Assembly (NCBI RefSeq): GCF_000973105.1
Contig: NC_015844.1
Location: 3,034,501 to 3,098,500, forward strand
Source of the DNA: Zobellia galactanivorans
GTDB taxonomy: Bacteria; Bacteroidota; Bacteroidia; Flavobacteriales; Flavobacteriaceae
DNA: 64,000 nt
Reading direction: 5' to 3'
The translations under genes and the position numbers were made by a program. Below the pieces are notes generated by a model that did no database searches, was not told the origin of the DNA, and saw only the letters and a program-made list of their open reading frames with translations. Positions 41,872 through 51,069 of the stretch are shown here, piece after piece (the first letter of the stretch is position 1; each line of letters begins with the position of its first letter).

Positions 41872-44800
41872 TTAAAAATCAAGGTTAAGTCCTATAGAAA
41901 TCGTTCTATATATAGGGGAACCTGCTCTTTGGTAACCGTAAGCTGTAGGACTTGTTCTGTCTACGGATTCAGGATTGAAACCTGTATAGTCATCTGCCGT
42001 CTTGTACATAAGGTTTTGGCCACTAGCATATATTCTTAAACCAGACACACCATAATCACTCAAAACGTCTTTTGGGAAATTGTATCCAATATTTACGTTT
42101 CTCAGTGCTACGTACGAAGCGTCTTGAATAATATCATCAGTAAAGATTTTTTCTTTGATAAATTCTTGGTTAGGCGTTGTTTCAGGATTGAAATCTTGAG
42201 AAGAATTGAAATGGTTGAACAGGTATTGGTCTCCCATGTTCCTGATTTCGGCCCCATGTGAACCTTGGAACATAAAACTAAAATCGAACTTGCCAAGATT
42301 AAACTCGTTGGTGAAACTCCAGACTAATTCTGGATATGGGTCTCCTAAAGCAGCTTTGTCTTCATCATCAATAATACCATCGCCGTTTAAATCCTTTACG
42401 TAAACATCTTGGGCTTCGCCACCAACAGGGTGGAAAGCATCGTTCAAGTATTCAAGCGGAATGTCTTTGTCGACGACCCAACCGTAGAATGTGGAAATCG
42501 GTTGTCCTTCAAGGTTGATCCACTCTGCTGCCCTTTTAGAGTCTACATTTGTAATTTGACCGTTGGAGTCGGCGAAGTCTACTAAAGTATTCTTGTTCGT
42601 TGAAGCTATGATGGTAGAGGCCCACCTGAAGTTTTCTGTAACAATGTTCTTTGTTCTCAGTTCAATTTCATAACCTTCGTTTTTGACTTCACCTAAATTA
42701 ACAAGGGCACTGTTAAAACCTGTAGTCACTGAAATCGGATTGTTCAATAATAGTTGGTCACTGGTTCGTTGGTAATAATCAACGGAGCCCGATACCCTAT
42801 TGTTAAAAAAGCCGAAATCCAAACCAGGGTTGAATTCTCTCAAACGCTCCCATTGCAGTCCCGCGTTGGCTATGTTCAGAGGGTTGAAGCCCGCTTGTAA
42901 TGAACCGTCTACGGAATAGGTCGTTGAGCCTAAAAGGGCCAAGTATGGGTAGTTGTCTACCAAGATATTACCTGTGCTCAAAGAACTCGTACTACTACTG
43001 GTATCGGGATCAACACTACCTACGTTGAGCAAATCGTTTCCTGTTAGACCGTAACTGGCCCTTAATTTAAAAGTGCTTACGATATCACTATCCTGTAAGA
43101 AGTTTTCTTTGGCAAGGTTCCAACCAACAGAGGCGGCAGTAAAATTACCGTATTTGAAGTCTTGACCGAAGATAGAGCTACCGTCCCTTCTAAAGCTAAA
43201 TGAAGCTAGGTATTTATCGTCATAAGCATAGTTCAGTCTGGAAACGTATGATAGGCCGTTCTTTTCCCATTCAAAGGCATCTGCGTTTGAAATGGTCGTG
43301 GCGTTGGTGATTTGCTTAACGGCATCGGAAGTATAACCAGTTCCGCTAATTTGTGAATAAAACGATTTTTTCGTTTCAGCGGTTACACCTAAAATTACAC
43401 TTAGATCATGTTTACCGAAACTCTTGTTATAGGATAGAAAGTTGTCGGTAATAAGGTAGATTTCCTTTTGTGAATATTCATCCATTGAGGCGCCTGCGGC
43501 ACCGTTTCTACTGGATAGGGTACCTTGCCATCTTGTTCTTTTGGTGTCTTGATACGAACCGGAAAGGGTAGATCGGAAACTTAAACCGTCAATAATGTTG
43601 TAATTACCGTAAACGCTACCGAACATTTTGAATTTTTTGTCGTAACGTTCGCGCTCCAATACTTTGGCCGCAGGGTTGGCATTCGAGGTGTTACTGATAC
43701 TTACCCCACCAGAATCTGCAGGGGCACCGGCGTCGAGGTCGTAGCCGTCAAAATGATATTGTTGTGCGTAATCACCGACTTGCACATCGGCCCACGCCCC
43801 ATTATCTTGAACCCTATTTACAAATTGAATAGTGTTTTCATCATGGTAAAGTGGTAGCCAATTGGTCTGTCTTAATATATCGTGGGTACTTCCATCAAAC
43901 CTTCTTCTGTTTGTGTAAGAAGGGGTGAAGTTCACACCAAAGGAAAACTTATCGTTTATTTTGGTATCTACTTTAAGTCTTAATCCGTATTTTTTGAAAT
44001 CATCGGTAATTAAGACACCTTCGTCATGTGAGTAGTTAAGGGCGGTGCTATACTTGGTTTTTTCACTTCCACCGCGAGCCGATAGGGAATGACTGGTAAT
44101 GGTACCACCGTCAAAAATGACATCTTGCCAAGAACGGTCAACACCTATGAGTTGTTTGTATTTTGTCCTGTCGGATAATGACCCGGTGGCGGCCAATTGG
44201 GCTTGTGCAGTTTCTTCTATTGAAAAGGTATACGCTTCACTATGTCTAGCTTCTTTAAAACCAGTATAGGTACTATAGTTGATACGGGTCTTACCTTCAA
44301 CACCACCTTTTGTGGTTATCATGATAATACCGTTGGCACCTTTTGAACCGTAAATGGCAGATGATGCTGCATCCTTTAAAATCTCGAAAGACTCTACATC
44401 GTTCATGTTCAATGAACCTAGGAAGTCTGAACTTACAATTACACCATCGACAACGACCAATGGGGTAGAGTCACCGGCCATAGAGCCTACACCCCTGATA
44501 TTTATGGTAGGAGCGGCTCCTGCTTCTCCGTCGGTGGCTTGTATGTTTACCCCCGATACCTGCCCGACCAAGGCATCATCGACACGAGCTACTGCTATTT
44601 GATCGAGGTTTTCGTTGACTACTTTTGAGATCGAACCGGTCAAATGTGATTTCTTTTGGGTTCCCCCGTAACCTATAACCACCACCTCGTCTAATTGTTT
44701 GGCGTCTTCGGCCATGGTTATATTTAACTCGGTCTGGCCCGTTATGGGTATGGTTTGTGTAACATAGCCGATGTATGAAAATTGAAGAATATCGCCTTCT

Positions 44801-44997
44801 GAAACGTTTATTTGAAATAATCCGTCAAAATCTGTTGAGGTGCCTTTGGTTGTATTGGCGATTATGACGTTAACTCCCGGTATTGGAACATTGTCCGCAT
44901 CGGAAACCGTGCCTGACAGTGTGTAACCGTCTTGGGCAAATAGCGATATATTGAGACACAATAATGCTATTAGTGTGAGTTGAGTTTTTAAATTCAT
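41872..44997 (-). CDS. SusC-like TonB-dependent transporter
   Basis: A 1041-residue outer-membrane protein from ATG 44997, where the signal peptide MNLKTQLTLIALLCLNISLF begins; ten further codons upstream are possible. It has a carboxypeptidase-regulatory N-terminal extension (YTLSGTVSDAD), a TonB box-like EVVVIGYG, a plug domain and a 22-strand barrel ending GLNLDF. It should import alginate oligomers with SusD. Its promoter lies ~330 bp upstream, over the operator at 45312. Confidence 0.93.
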   Translation of the reverse strand: MNLKTQLTLIALLCLNISLFAQDGYTLSGTVSDADNVPIPGVNVIIANTTKGTSTDFDGLFQINVSEGDILQFSYIGYVTQTIPITGQTELNITMAEDAKQLDEVVVIGYGGTQKKSHLTGSISKVVNENLDQIAVARVDDALVGQVSGVNIQATDGEAGAAPTINIRGVGSMAGDSTPLVVVDGVIVSSDFLGSLNMNDVESFEILKDAASSAIYGSKGANGIIMITTKGGVEGKTRINYSTYTGFKEARHSEAYTFSIEETAQAQLAATGSLSDRTKYKQLIGVDRSWQDVIFDGGTITSHSLSARGGSEKTKYSTALNYSHDEGVLITDDFKKYGLRLKVDTKINDKFSFGVNFTPSYTNRRRFDGSTHDILRQTNWLPLYHDENTIQFVNRVQDNGAWADVQVGDYAQQYHFDGYDLDAGAPADSGGVSISNTSNANPAAKVLERERYDKKFKMFGSVYGNYNIIDGLSFRSTLSGSYQDTKRTRWQGTLSSRNGAAGASMDEYSQKEIYLITDNFLSYNKSFGKHDLSVILGVTAETKKSFYSQISGTGYTSDAVKQITNATTISNADAFEWEKNGLSYVSRLNYAYDDKYLASFSFRRDGSSIFGQDFKYGNFTAASVGWNLAKENFLQDSDIVSTFKLRASYGLTGNDLLNVGSVDPDTSSSTSSLSTGNILVDNYPYLALLGSTTYSVDGSLQAGFNPLNIANAGLQWERLREFNPGLDFGFFNNRVSGSVDYYQRTSDQLLLNNPISVTTGFNSALVNLGEVKNEGYEIELRTKNIVTENFRWASTIIASTNKNTLVDFADSNGQITNVDSKRAAEWINLEGQPISTFYGWVVDKDIPLEYLNDAFHPVGGEAQDVYVKDLNGDGIIDDEDKAALGDPYPELVWSFTNEFNLGKFDFSFMFQGSHGAEIRNMGDQYLFNHFNSSQDFNPETTPNQEFIKEKIFTDDIIQDASYVALRNVNIGYNFPKDVLSDYGVSGLRIYASGQNLMYKTADDYTGFNPESVDRTSPTAYGYQRAGSPIYRTISIGLNLDF

Positions 44998-45027
44998 TTG
45001 TAATAATGTTAAGTTAGTAATGTTCAT

Positions 45028-45311
45028 CGGTTAAGGTCCGATACCTAAATGAGATTGTATAGAATCGCATTTGTTCTTCAACTTACTAGTGCACGTTACT
45101 CATTAATGTCCCTGAATTTTGTACTTTTGTAATGAGCGTGTATAGTAAAGTGTACATGTTCTTAGTATTACTTCCCTTCAGAATGAAGTAAATTTTTTTA
45201 AAAGGATGGGCGTGCACCCATCCTTTTTTTATTGAAAATATCCTATGGTATCATTAGTATTTTTCTTTTATTAGTATTAGCTTTTCTACAAGTTTTAATT
45301 GGTTTTCCATA
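45028..45311 (-). other. Long susC leader
   Basis: If transcription begins near 45327, within the operator, the mRNA has a leader of about 330 nt before susC. It contains a strong hairpin at 45201-45226 and no credible coding frame. Confidence 0.5.
45201..45230. terminator. Strong hairpin in the susC leader
   Basis: Perfect 10-bp arms AAAGGATGGG and CCCATCCTTT with a 6-nt loop. The T-run is longer on the plus strand, yet no plus-strand gene precedes it. On the minus strand it would end readthrough from the SDR unit or attenuate the susC transcript. Confidence 0.6.
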
Positions 45312-45341
45312 TTGGTTAACCAATTTGGTTTACCAAATATA
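45312..45341 (-). promoter_or_regulatory. AusR-type operator and susC promoter
   Basis: Two tandem palindromes, TTGGTTAACCAA then TTTGGTTTACCAAA, at 45312-45337. On the minus strand TATATTTG (45341-45334) overlaps the operator edge and serves as -7 box of the susC operon. Repressor binding would block the polymerase. Confidence 0.8.
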
Positions 45342-45455
45342 ACTTAATAGTTTGTTAAAAAAAAATTAATGTCAAATTTTATGATGTTAATTTTAGGTAT
45401 CTAATACTTAAAGGAGCACTAAGTTGCCATATTGGTAATTTGAGGCCGTTCTAGC

Positions 45456-46208
45456 TTATGAAAAGGCGAGTCCGCCATTGATGTCGATATTGGCCCCGGT
45501 AATAAAAGTAGTTTCGTCGGAAGCAAGACAAGCTACGGTATTGGCTATCTCTTCAGCCGTACCTTCCCTGCGCAATGGGGTGGCTCCCGCTACCTTTTTA
45601 CGTACATCGCCCGTAGTGAAAGTGTCGTGAAAGGTCGTGGCGATCATTCCTGGGCAAAGGGCGTTGACGCGAATATTCTTGGGGCCTACTTCTTTGGCCA
45701 GACCTCGTGTAAAGGTCATAACGGCGCCTTTTGAAGTGGCATAGGCCAAAGAACCGCCGCCACCGCCATCACGGCCTGCTTGCGATGCAATGTTTATGAT
45801 CGAGGCACCAGACTTCATATGGGGCAATATGGCTTGTGAGACCAGAAAGGTGGAGTTGAGGTTCAAGGCAATGACCTTATTAAAGAAAGCCTCGTCCATT
45901 TCGGCAATACTCTTACGGGCTACCAATCCACCGGCATTGTTTACCAAGATGTCAATGGTACCTCCAAATGCCTTTATCGCTTCCGATACCAAATGGTCAA
46001 CATCGGCCTTTTGGGTCATGTCCCCTTTAACGATTATGGCTTCGCCCGAAATTGCCCTTATCTCATCAAGGGTTTTCTTTGCGTTGGCCTCGTTGTTGTA
46101 ATAGTTGACTACTACTTTGGCTCCTTCTTTTGCCAATTTAAGTGAAATGGCCTTGCCAATATCCCTTGTTCCGCCTGTGACAACGGCAATTTTTCCTTTT
46201 AAATCCAT
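45456..46208 (-). CDS. Short-chain dehydrogenase, likely DEH reductase
   Basis: A 250-residue SDR with TGGTRDIGKAISLKL near residue 9, NNAGGLVARKS near 89, ASQAGRDGGGGGSLAYATSKGA (Ser, Tyr, Lys) and VNALCPGMIATTFHD. It is the last gene of the PL17-kdgF-SDR operon, 5 bp after kdgF. In marine alginate degraders such SDRs reduce DEH to KDG with NAD(P)H. This is the best candidate for the DEH reductase, with the SDR at 35294 the alternative. Confidence 0.88.
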   Translation of the reverse strand: MDLKGKIAVVTGGTRDIGKAISLKLAKEGAKVVVNYYNNEANAKKTLDEIRAISGEAIIVKGDMTQKADVDHLVSEAIKAFGGTIDILVNNAGGLVARKSIAEMDEAFFNKVIALNLNSTFLVSQAILPHMKSGASIINIASQAGRDGGGGGSLAYATSKGAVMTFTRGLAKEVGPKNIRVNALCPGMIATTFHDTFTTGDVRKKVAGATPLRREGTAEEIANTVACLASDETTFITGANIDINGGLAFS

Positions 46209-46213
46209 AGTTA

Positions 46214-46564
46214 TTATTTAGTCATAAAATCTTCCCTGATCGGGCTGAAAACATCTATTAATACACCTGCTTCTTGACAAACGGTTCCATGCATTACGTG
46301 GGGAGGAATGTAAAACGAATCGCCTCCTTTTAGTATTTTGGTCTCTTCACCTATTGTCATCTTGAATTTTCCGCTAACGACGTAAGTTACTTGTGAGTGG
46401 TAGTGCTCGTGCATGGGGCCTATACCGCCTTTTTCAAATTTTACGTTTACGAGCATGATCTTATCGTCGTAGCCCATAATCTGACGTTGTACGCCTTCGC
46501 CAACGGTTTCCCAGGGGATTTCGTCCCCGATTAAAAACTCTTTACTTGATCCAAAACTTTCCAT
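46214..46564 (-). CDS. kdgF: KdgF, cupin for unsaturated uronate linearisation
   Basis: A 116-residue single-domain cupin with the motif HEHYHSQVTYVVSGKFKM (metal-binding His residues) and DSFYIPPHVMHG. KdgF speeds opening of unsaturated uronate to its linear keto form (DEH). Its placement 9 bp after PL17 and 5 bp before the SDR fits that step exactly. Confidence 0.92.
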   Translation of the reverse strand: MESFGSSKEFLIGDEIPWETVGEGVQRQIMGYDDKIMLVNVKFEKGGIGPMHEHYHSQVTYVVSGKFKMTIGEETKILKGGDSFYIPPHVMHGTVCQEAGVLIDVFSPIREDFMTK

Positions 46565-46573
46565 AGTTTAATT

Positions 46574-48829
46574 TTAATTGATTTTAATAAATTGATAGGG
46601 CCCCGTCCAACGGTATTCCTTGCCCTTGATTTCTATAATATGCTCTTTATTGACATTTTTGTTTTCATTGGCCAGTATCAATAGTGTTTGTTCGGTATTG
46701 GACTTGGCATCGATCAATACTGCCGTGTACTCTTTCGTATCTAACATAAGCTCGATTTTAGAGATTGAACTGTTCGCATTTACCGAAAACTCTGAAACAG
46801 GACTATAATGGCCGTGTGATTCTAGTATCGATACAAAGGTGGTGTTCTTTGTGTTCTTTCTTCTGATGATCAAACCGGCGTCCCTTCTTAGGTTGAACTC
46901 TGGGTCATTGGCCCCGATGCGTACGAAATGTAGCTCGTCGTCGTTGTTCGTTGCCGTGGTCAGGGTATAGAAGCGTCCGTTTTCCAACCAGCTGAGCTGG
47001 GAGTTGTCGCCTTTGGGCTGTCCTAGGCCTTCTGACCAAAGGTGCTGATAGCCGTTATCGGAACCTAGGGGTTCCAAGCTTTTTGGGGTGGTGAAATCAA
47101 AATTGGTTTGCATCACCTGTCCTTTGAAGTAGAAGGGAAGGTCGTATTGGTTCGCGGCATTCGAACCGACCCTTAGGATATCGAGTACAAAGGGCTTTTC
47201 AAAACCATCGGTTTTTATCAGGGCCATGGTCCGATGCATTTCCGTACCGGGATAGGCGTTTTGTTCTTTGGCGCTCACCACCTGTACTTCTGGGTTGGAA
47301 GCATCAAAAAAGTAGAGCTCCGAATGGTGTTGGCTCCCCACTTCGTACTTTCCTTCAAAATGTGAGGTTTCGTTTTGTACAAGGGTATTGTGGGCTATGG
47401 TCTGTTTGGCCCAGGTCGTGTTCTCCTTGAGGTAATTGCCCCCGCCTTTTTGCTCGATGTTGACAAAACGGGCGAGACCGTAATCTTGTAATATTTCGGT
47501 TCCCTTTTCGTAAAGTGAGAACGATAGTTTGTCGTAGTGCCCATGGCTTAGCCCTTGCGCCGCATATTTGTAGACCAAGGTCATAGCTTCGTTGCCGTAC
47601 CTGAGTATGGCCACGCCCCCTTGGTCGCCGTTGGCCCCATCGCTAAGCTTGATCGATTTTTTTTGGAAGTCCTCGCTTTTTCCTTCCCTAATGCCCAAGG
47701 CTACGGCCAGCCCCGAATCGTCCAATAAAACTTGGCCCTGTTCTTCGGCTATGCTGAGCAATTGCGGATTGTGGTTTCCGTAATGATAGGCGATATCAAC
47801 GGCGGTAACCAGCTCTCGGGAGTGATATGACATACCTTTTTGGGCGTCGTTCAAGGGAAAGAATTCGCCATCGGCATCGGAGAGGCTCAAAAGCGTGTTT
47901 ACCGATTTTAGCAATACGCCATCCTTGTGTTCGAATATTTTCTGTTGGGGCCTTACATTGTGCAGGGCCTCGGCAAAGATCAAAAAGGGGTACATGGCAT
48001 ACCTTTGGTAGTAAGGGCCTTCGGTATAATATCCGTCAGGGGAAAAAGGCTCGTCTATATTGGCCAGAAAACCGGCTTTTTGGCCTTCCACCTTTATGAA
48101 TCCTCCGTCATTGTCCTTGGCCCCGATCGGCAAGCCGTCGTCTTCAATACCGTAGAGCGCCCTTTGGATCAACTCCTCATCGCCCATTACCAAACCGATC
48201 ATCCCTACGGCGGCATTGCCCCAAGTACTGTGGTTGTGTACGCGGTTGTAGAATTGCGGATTTTCTATGGATATGTAATCGGCGAATGGCCTGAAAAGGT
48301 TTTTTTCAAGTTGCTTGCGTTCTTTTTTCGAAAGGTAGTCATATACGCAGTCATAGGCCTGACTCACGTAAACCAGCCAATTGGAATCGTTTAGGCACTG
48401 CCAGAACAACTTTCCCCGGGCGTAAGAACGCGTTTGTGGGTGTACCGGTAGGTCTTTGTACATTCCTTCGTATTGAAACAGCATGTCCTTTATGTATAGG
48501 GCATATTTCTCATCGTTTAGAATTTGGTACAATACCCCTGCTTTTTGAAGGATGAAAAAATTGCGCTTATGGCGCTCATGGGTATAGCCTCCGGAATAAT
48601 CTTTAGGGAGGGGCGTATCTATGCCCAATGCTATTTCGGCATCCACTTCGGCCTTTACCTTTTCCAAGGTGGCGTCAAAAATGGGGATGTTGCCCAATTC
48701 GGCCCTTATTTTTTCTACTCCCGCCTTGGTCAGTATCAGACTCGGGTGTTCTTGTGCATGTCCGCTGAAGGAAAGCAACAGAACGAAGAGGAGGGATTGT
48801 AGTACGGGTATGTATTTGGTCATGTTCAT
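46574..48829 (-). CDS. alyA3: PL17 exolytic alginate (oligoalginate) lyase
   Basis: A 751-residue exported enzyme. Signal peptide (residues 1-~25, ending SGHAQ), an alpha/alpha toroid domain (~40-370; HNHSTWGNAAVG) and a heparinase II/III-like beta-sandwich (~390-700; GLSHGHYDKLSFSLYEKG with catalytic-type His/Tyr, and AHNTLVQNETSHFEG). PL17 enzymes release unsaturated monomers from alginate oligomers. First gene of the PL17-kdgF-SDR unit; corresponds to AlyA3 of Zobellia. ATG 48823 is an alternative start. Confidence 0.92.
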   Translation of the reverse strand: MNMTKYIPVLQSLLFVLLLSFSGHAQEHPSLILTKAGVEKIRAELGNIPIFDATLEKVKAEVDAEIALGIDTPLPKDYSGGYTHERHKRNFFILQKAGVLYQILNDEKYALYIKDMLFQYEGMYKDLPVHPQTRSYARGKLFWQCLNDSNWLVYVSQAYDCVYDYLSKKERKQLEKNLFRPFADYISIENPQFYNRVHNHSTWGNAAVGMIGLVMGDEELIQRALYGIEDDGLPIGAKDNDGGFIKVEGQKAGFLANIDEPFSPDGYYTEGPYYQRYAMYPFLIFAEALHNVRPQQKIFEHKDGVLLKSVNTLLSLSDADGEFFPLNDAQKGMSYHSRELVTAVDIAYHYGNHNPQLLSIAEEQGQVLLDDSGLAVALGIREGKSEDFQKKSIKLSDGANGDQGGVAILRYGNEAMTLVYKYAAQGLSHGHYDKLSFSLYEKGTEILQDYGLARFVNIEQKGGGNYLKENTTWAKQTIAHNTLVQNETSHFEGKYEVGSQHHSELYFFDASNPEVQVVSAKEQNAYPGTEMHRTMALIKTDGFEKPFVLDILRVGSNAANQYDLPFYFKGQVMQTNFDFTTPKSLEPLGSDNGYQHLWSEGLGQPKGDNSQLSWLENGRFYTLTTATNNDDELHFVRIGANDPEFNLRRDAGLIIRRKNTKNTTFVSILESHGHYSPVSEFSVNANSSISKIELMLDTKEYTAVLIDAKSNTEQTLLILANENKNVNKEHIIEIKGKEYRWTGPYQFIKIN

Positions 48830-49245
48830 ATCTAATTAGGTGTTGGGCCTAAATGGAACCCATTAGTGAAAAAAATTGGTCATCGGTTGCTTTTGATGTT
48901 TTAAAAGAGCCTAGGTATTGTTGCTATGGGCGTACCGACGACCAAGTGCATGCTAATGGTCCTACTATCATTATATGTTTTCTTTTTACTCGATAATCGA
49001 GATTAAATGCTCCGAGGCTTGGCTCGAAATCAAGGTGTATTCCTTTTAATGCCTCGTGGGCTTGCCCCGAGGTAGTTTACGATCTTTTTCCTGAACATTG
49101 CCTTATGACATAGAGGCAGTGGCATTTTTAAGGAACAAACCCATTCGCCGAACCTGTATAGTCGGTTTGTGTTCCATCGGTATTACCAAGGGAAGTCACA
49201 AAAGAAATACTAGGGACGAAAGGCGATTTCATATTGACTGTAAAA
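48830..49245. other. Long leader between PL17 and the operator
   Basis: About 415 bp without a convincing gene. With the promoter at 49268-49298 it would be mostly the 5' leader of PL17. It contains a hairpin with CCTCG/CGAGG ends near 49051-49071 and a short CTCGAT-A-ATCGAG palindrome near 48989-49001. Confidence 0.5.
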
Positions 49246-49298
49246 TTGGTTAACCAATTTGGTTGACCAAAAATAAGTATATTTGTGGAACTAGCAAA
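49246..49298. promoter_or_regulatory. AusR-type operator with divergent promoters
   Basis: Tandem palindromes TTGGTTAACCAA and TTTGGTTGACCAAA (49246-49271). Plus strand: -7 TATATTTG (49278-49285) for the isomerase unit. Minus strand: -7 TATTTTTG (49275-49268) and -33 TTTG (49298-49295), 19 bp apart, for the PL17 unit. Both would be blocked by one repressor. Confidence 0.8.
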
Positions 49299-49342
49299 TT
49301 TTTAACAGTTAGTGGGGTTAATTAATTATTTAAGCAGGTGTT

Positions 49343-50311
49343 ATGGGGAAAGGACATGATTATATCTCAAGAAGGCATTTTTCAAAACGGACGGCCGCCG
49401 CATTGTGCAGTGTGCCCTTTATGCCATTACATGGATGGAACGCTTTATCTTCCAATACATCGGAAGAGGATATCAAGGTACATCTTTTTTCTAAGCACTT
49501 ACAGTTTTTGGGCTACGAAGAAATGTCGGAGGTTGCCGCGGATATCGGTTTTGACGGATTGGATTTGACCGTAAGGCCGAAAGGCCATGTATTGCCGGAA
49601 AATGTGCAAGATGACCTGCCCAAGGCCGTTGAGGCCATGCGTAAATACGGACTGCAACCTAAAATGATGACCACTAACGTGCTCGATGCCCATGCGGAAA
49701 TAGACCAACAGGTGTTGAAAACGGCCAGTAAACTAGGGTTGACCCATTATAGGACCGGATGGCTCAGTTATCCTGAAGACCGAAGTATTCAAGAAAGCCA
49801 AGAAATCTATAAGTCCCTTTTCAAATCCTTGGAAGCGGCGAACGAAAAATGGGGCTTGATAGGCTGTTATCAAAACCATGCGGGCAACCACGTTGGGGCG
49901 CCTATTTGGGATTTGCCTCCTATGCTGCCCGGCCCGCAAAGCAAACATTTGGGCAGTCAGTACGATATACGGCATGCGGTGGTCGAAGGTGGTATGAGCT
50001 GGGAACTCGACCTTCGGCTTATAGCGCCATATATAAGGTCGATCGTGATAAAGGATTTTAAATGGGGAATGCAAGAAGGCCAATGGAAACCGGTGAATAC
50101 GCCGCTTGGTGAGGGTATGGTAGACTTTGGCCGCTATTTTTCTTTGCTAAAAAAATACGGGATCAACGTACCGATATCGCTGCACTTGGAATACGATCTA
50201 GGGGGAGCCGAACATGGTGCCCAACAAATAAGCATCGACAAAAAAGTGGTCTATGCCATGATGAAAAAAGATTTGACCTTTTTAAGGAAGGCATGGAAAG
50301 CAGCGGAATAA
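49343..50311 (+). CDS. Tat-exported sugar isomerase/epimerase-like TIM-barrel protein
   Basis: A 322-residue AP-endonuclease-2-like TIM barrel of the xylose-isomerase-like superfamily. A Tat signal is visible: SRRHFSKRTAAALCS followed by PFMPLHGWNAL. In the barrel, IGFDGLDLTVRPKGHVLP, GCYQNHAGNH and SIVIKDFKW with SLHLEYDLGG contain the usual His/Glu/Asp metal ligands. It is in a unit with the RraA-like gene (22 bp downstream) under the operator at 49246. Periplasmic isomerisation or epimerisation of a uronate is inferred, not known. Confidence 0.8.
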   Translation: MGKGHDYISRRHFSKRTAAALCSVPFMPLHGWNALSSNTSEEDIKVHLFSKHLQFLGYEEMSEVAADIGFDGLDLTVRPKGHVLPENVQDDLPKAVEAMRKYGLQPKMMTTNVLDAHAEIDQQVLKTASKLGLTHYRTGWLSYPEDRSIQESQEIYKSLFKSLEAANEKWGLIGCYQNHAGNHVGAPIWDLPPMLPGPQSKHLGSQYDIRHAVVEGGMSWELDLRLIAPYIRSIVIKDFKWGMQEGQWKPVNTPLGEGMVDFGRYFSLLKKYGINVPISLHLEYDLGGAEHGAQQISIDKKVVYAMMKKDLTFLRKAWKAAE

Positions 50312-50333
50312 TATAAATTTAACCAACCAGGGT

Positions 50334-51062
50334 ATGAGTAAAAAAGAAGAGAGTACCATAGAGAAATTGAGAAAGGTCAGTACGGCTACCATTGCCACCT
50401 GTTTGTTTAAAAAGGGGCTGAAAAACCAATTTATACAGAAGGTTAGGCCGCTCAAGCCCGGTCGGCCCACAATGGTCGGGAGGGCCTATACGCTGCGTTA
50501 CATTCCGGCACGCGAAGATCTCAACCCTATAGAGGTTTTTCAAGACCGGAGACACCTGCAGCGGGTTGCGGTAGAGGAATGTCCCGAAGGATATGTTCTG
50601 GTCATAGATAGTCGAAAAGATGCCCGTGCGGCTTCGGCGGGTTCCATCTTGGCAACGCGTTTAATGGTGCGTGGGGTAGAGGGTATGGTGACCGATGGCG
50701 GCTTTCGGGATTCCGCCGAGATTGCCGATCTTGATTTTGCGGCTTATCACCAAGGGCCATCGGCGCCTACGAATTTGACCTTGCACCACGCCATTGGCGT
50801 TAATGAGCCTATCGCATGTGGCGATGTGGCGGTATTTCCCGAGGATTTTATTGTAGGTGACGATGACGGGGTCATGGTAATACCGGCCCACCTGGCCGAA
50901 GGGGTGGCGGAAGAGTGTACAAAAATGACCCTTTTTGAAGACTATGTGATGAAGGAAGTCCAAAAAGGGAAGTCGATTATGGGGCTCTATCCGCTTACCG
51001 ATAAAGAGTACAAGGCCCGTTTTGATGCATGGATGTTTTTAAAAGACAAGGAAAAGTCATAG
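50334..51062 (+). CDS. RraA-like / class II pyruvate aldolase family protein
   Basis: A 242-residue RraA-fold protein (regulator of RNase activity; also HMG/CHA aldolases). The aldolase-type Arg-Asp motif is intact in GMVTDGGFRDSAEI, and GDDDGVMVIP follows. RraA proper lacks these catalytic residues, so an oxo-acid aldolase or decarboxylase is possible. No classical KDPG aldolase gene is found in this window, so a role in splitting an alginate-derived keto acid is an attractive but untested idea. Confidence 0.75.
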   Translation: MSKKEESTIEKLRKVSTATIATCLFKKGLKNQFIQKVRPLKPGRPTMVGRAYTLRYIPAREDLNPIEVFQDRRHLQRVAVEECPEGYVLVIDSRKDARAASAGSILATRLMVRGVEGMVTDGGFRDSAEIADLDFAAYHQGPSAPTNLTLHHAIGVNEPIACGDVAVFPEDFIVGDDDGVMVIPAHLAEGVAEECTKMTLFEDYVMKEVQKGKSIMGLYPLTDKEYKARFDAWMFLKDKEKS

Positions 51063-51069
51063 TCCGGAG

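Noticed and set aside
48866-48890. Possible fifth AusR-type site (TTGGTCATCGG)
   Set aside because: Only one half-site fits; no second palindrome and no -7 box at the fixed offset.
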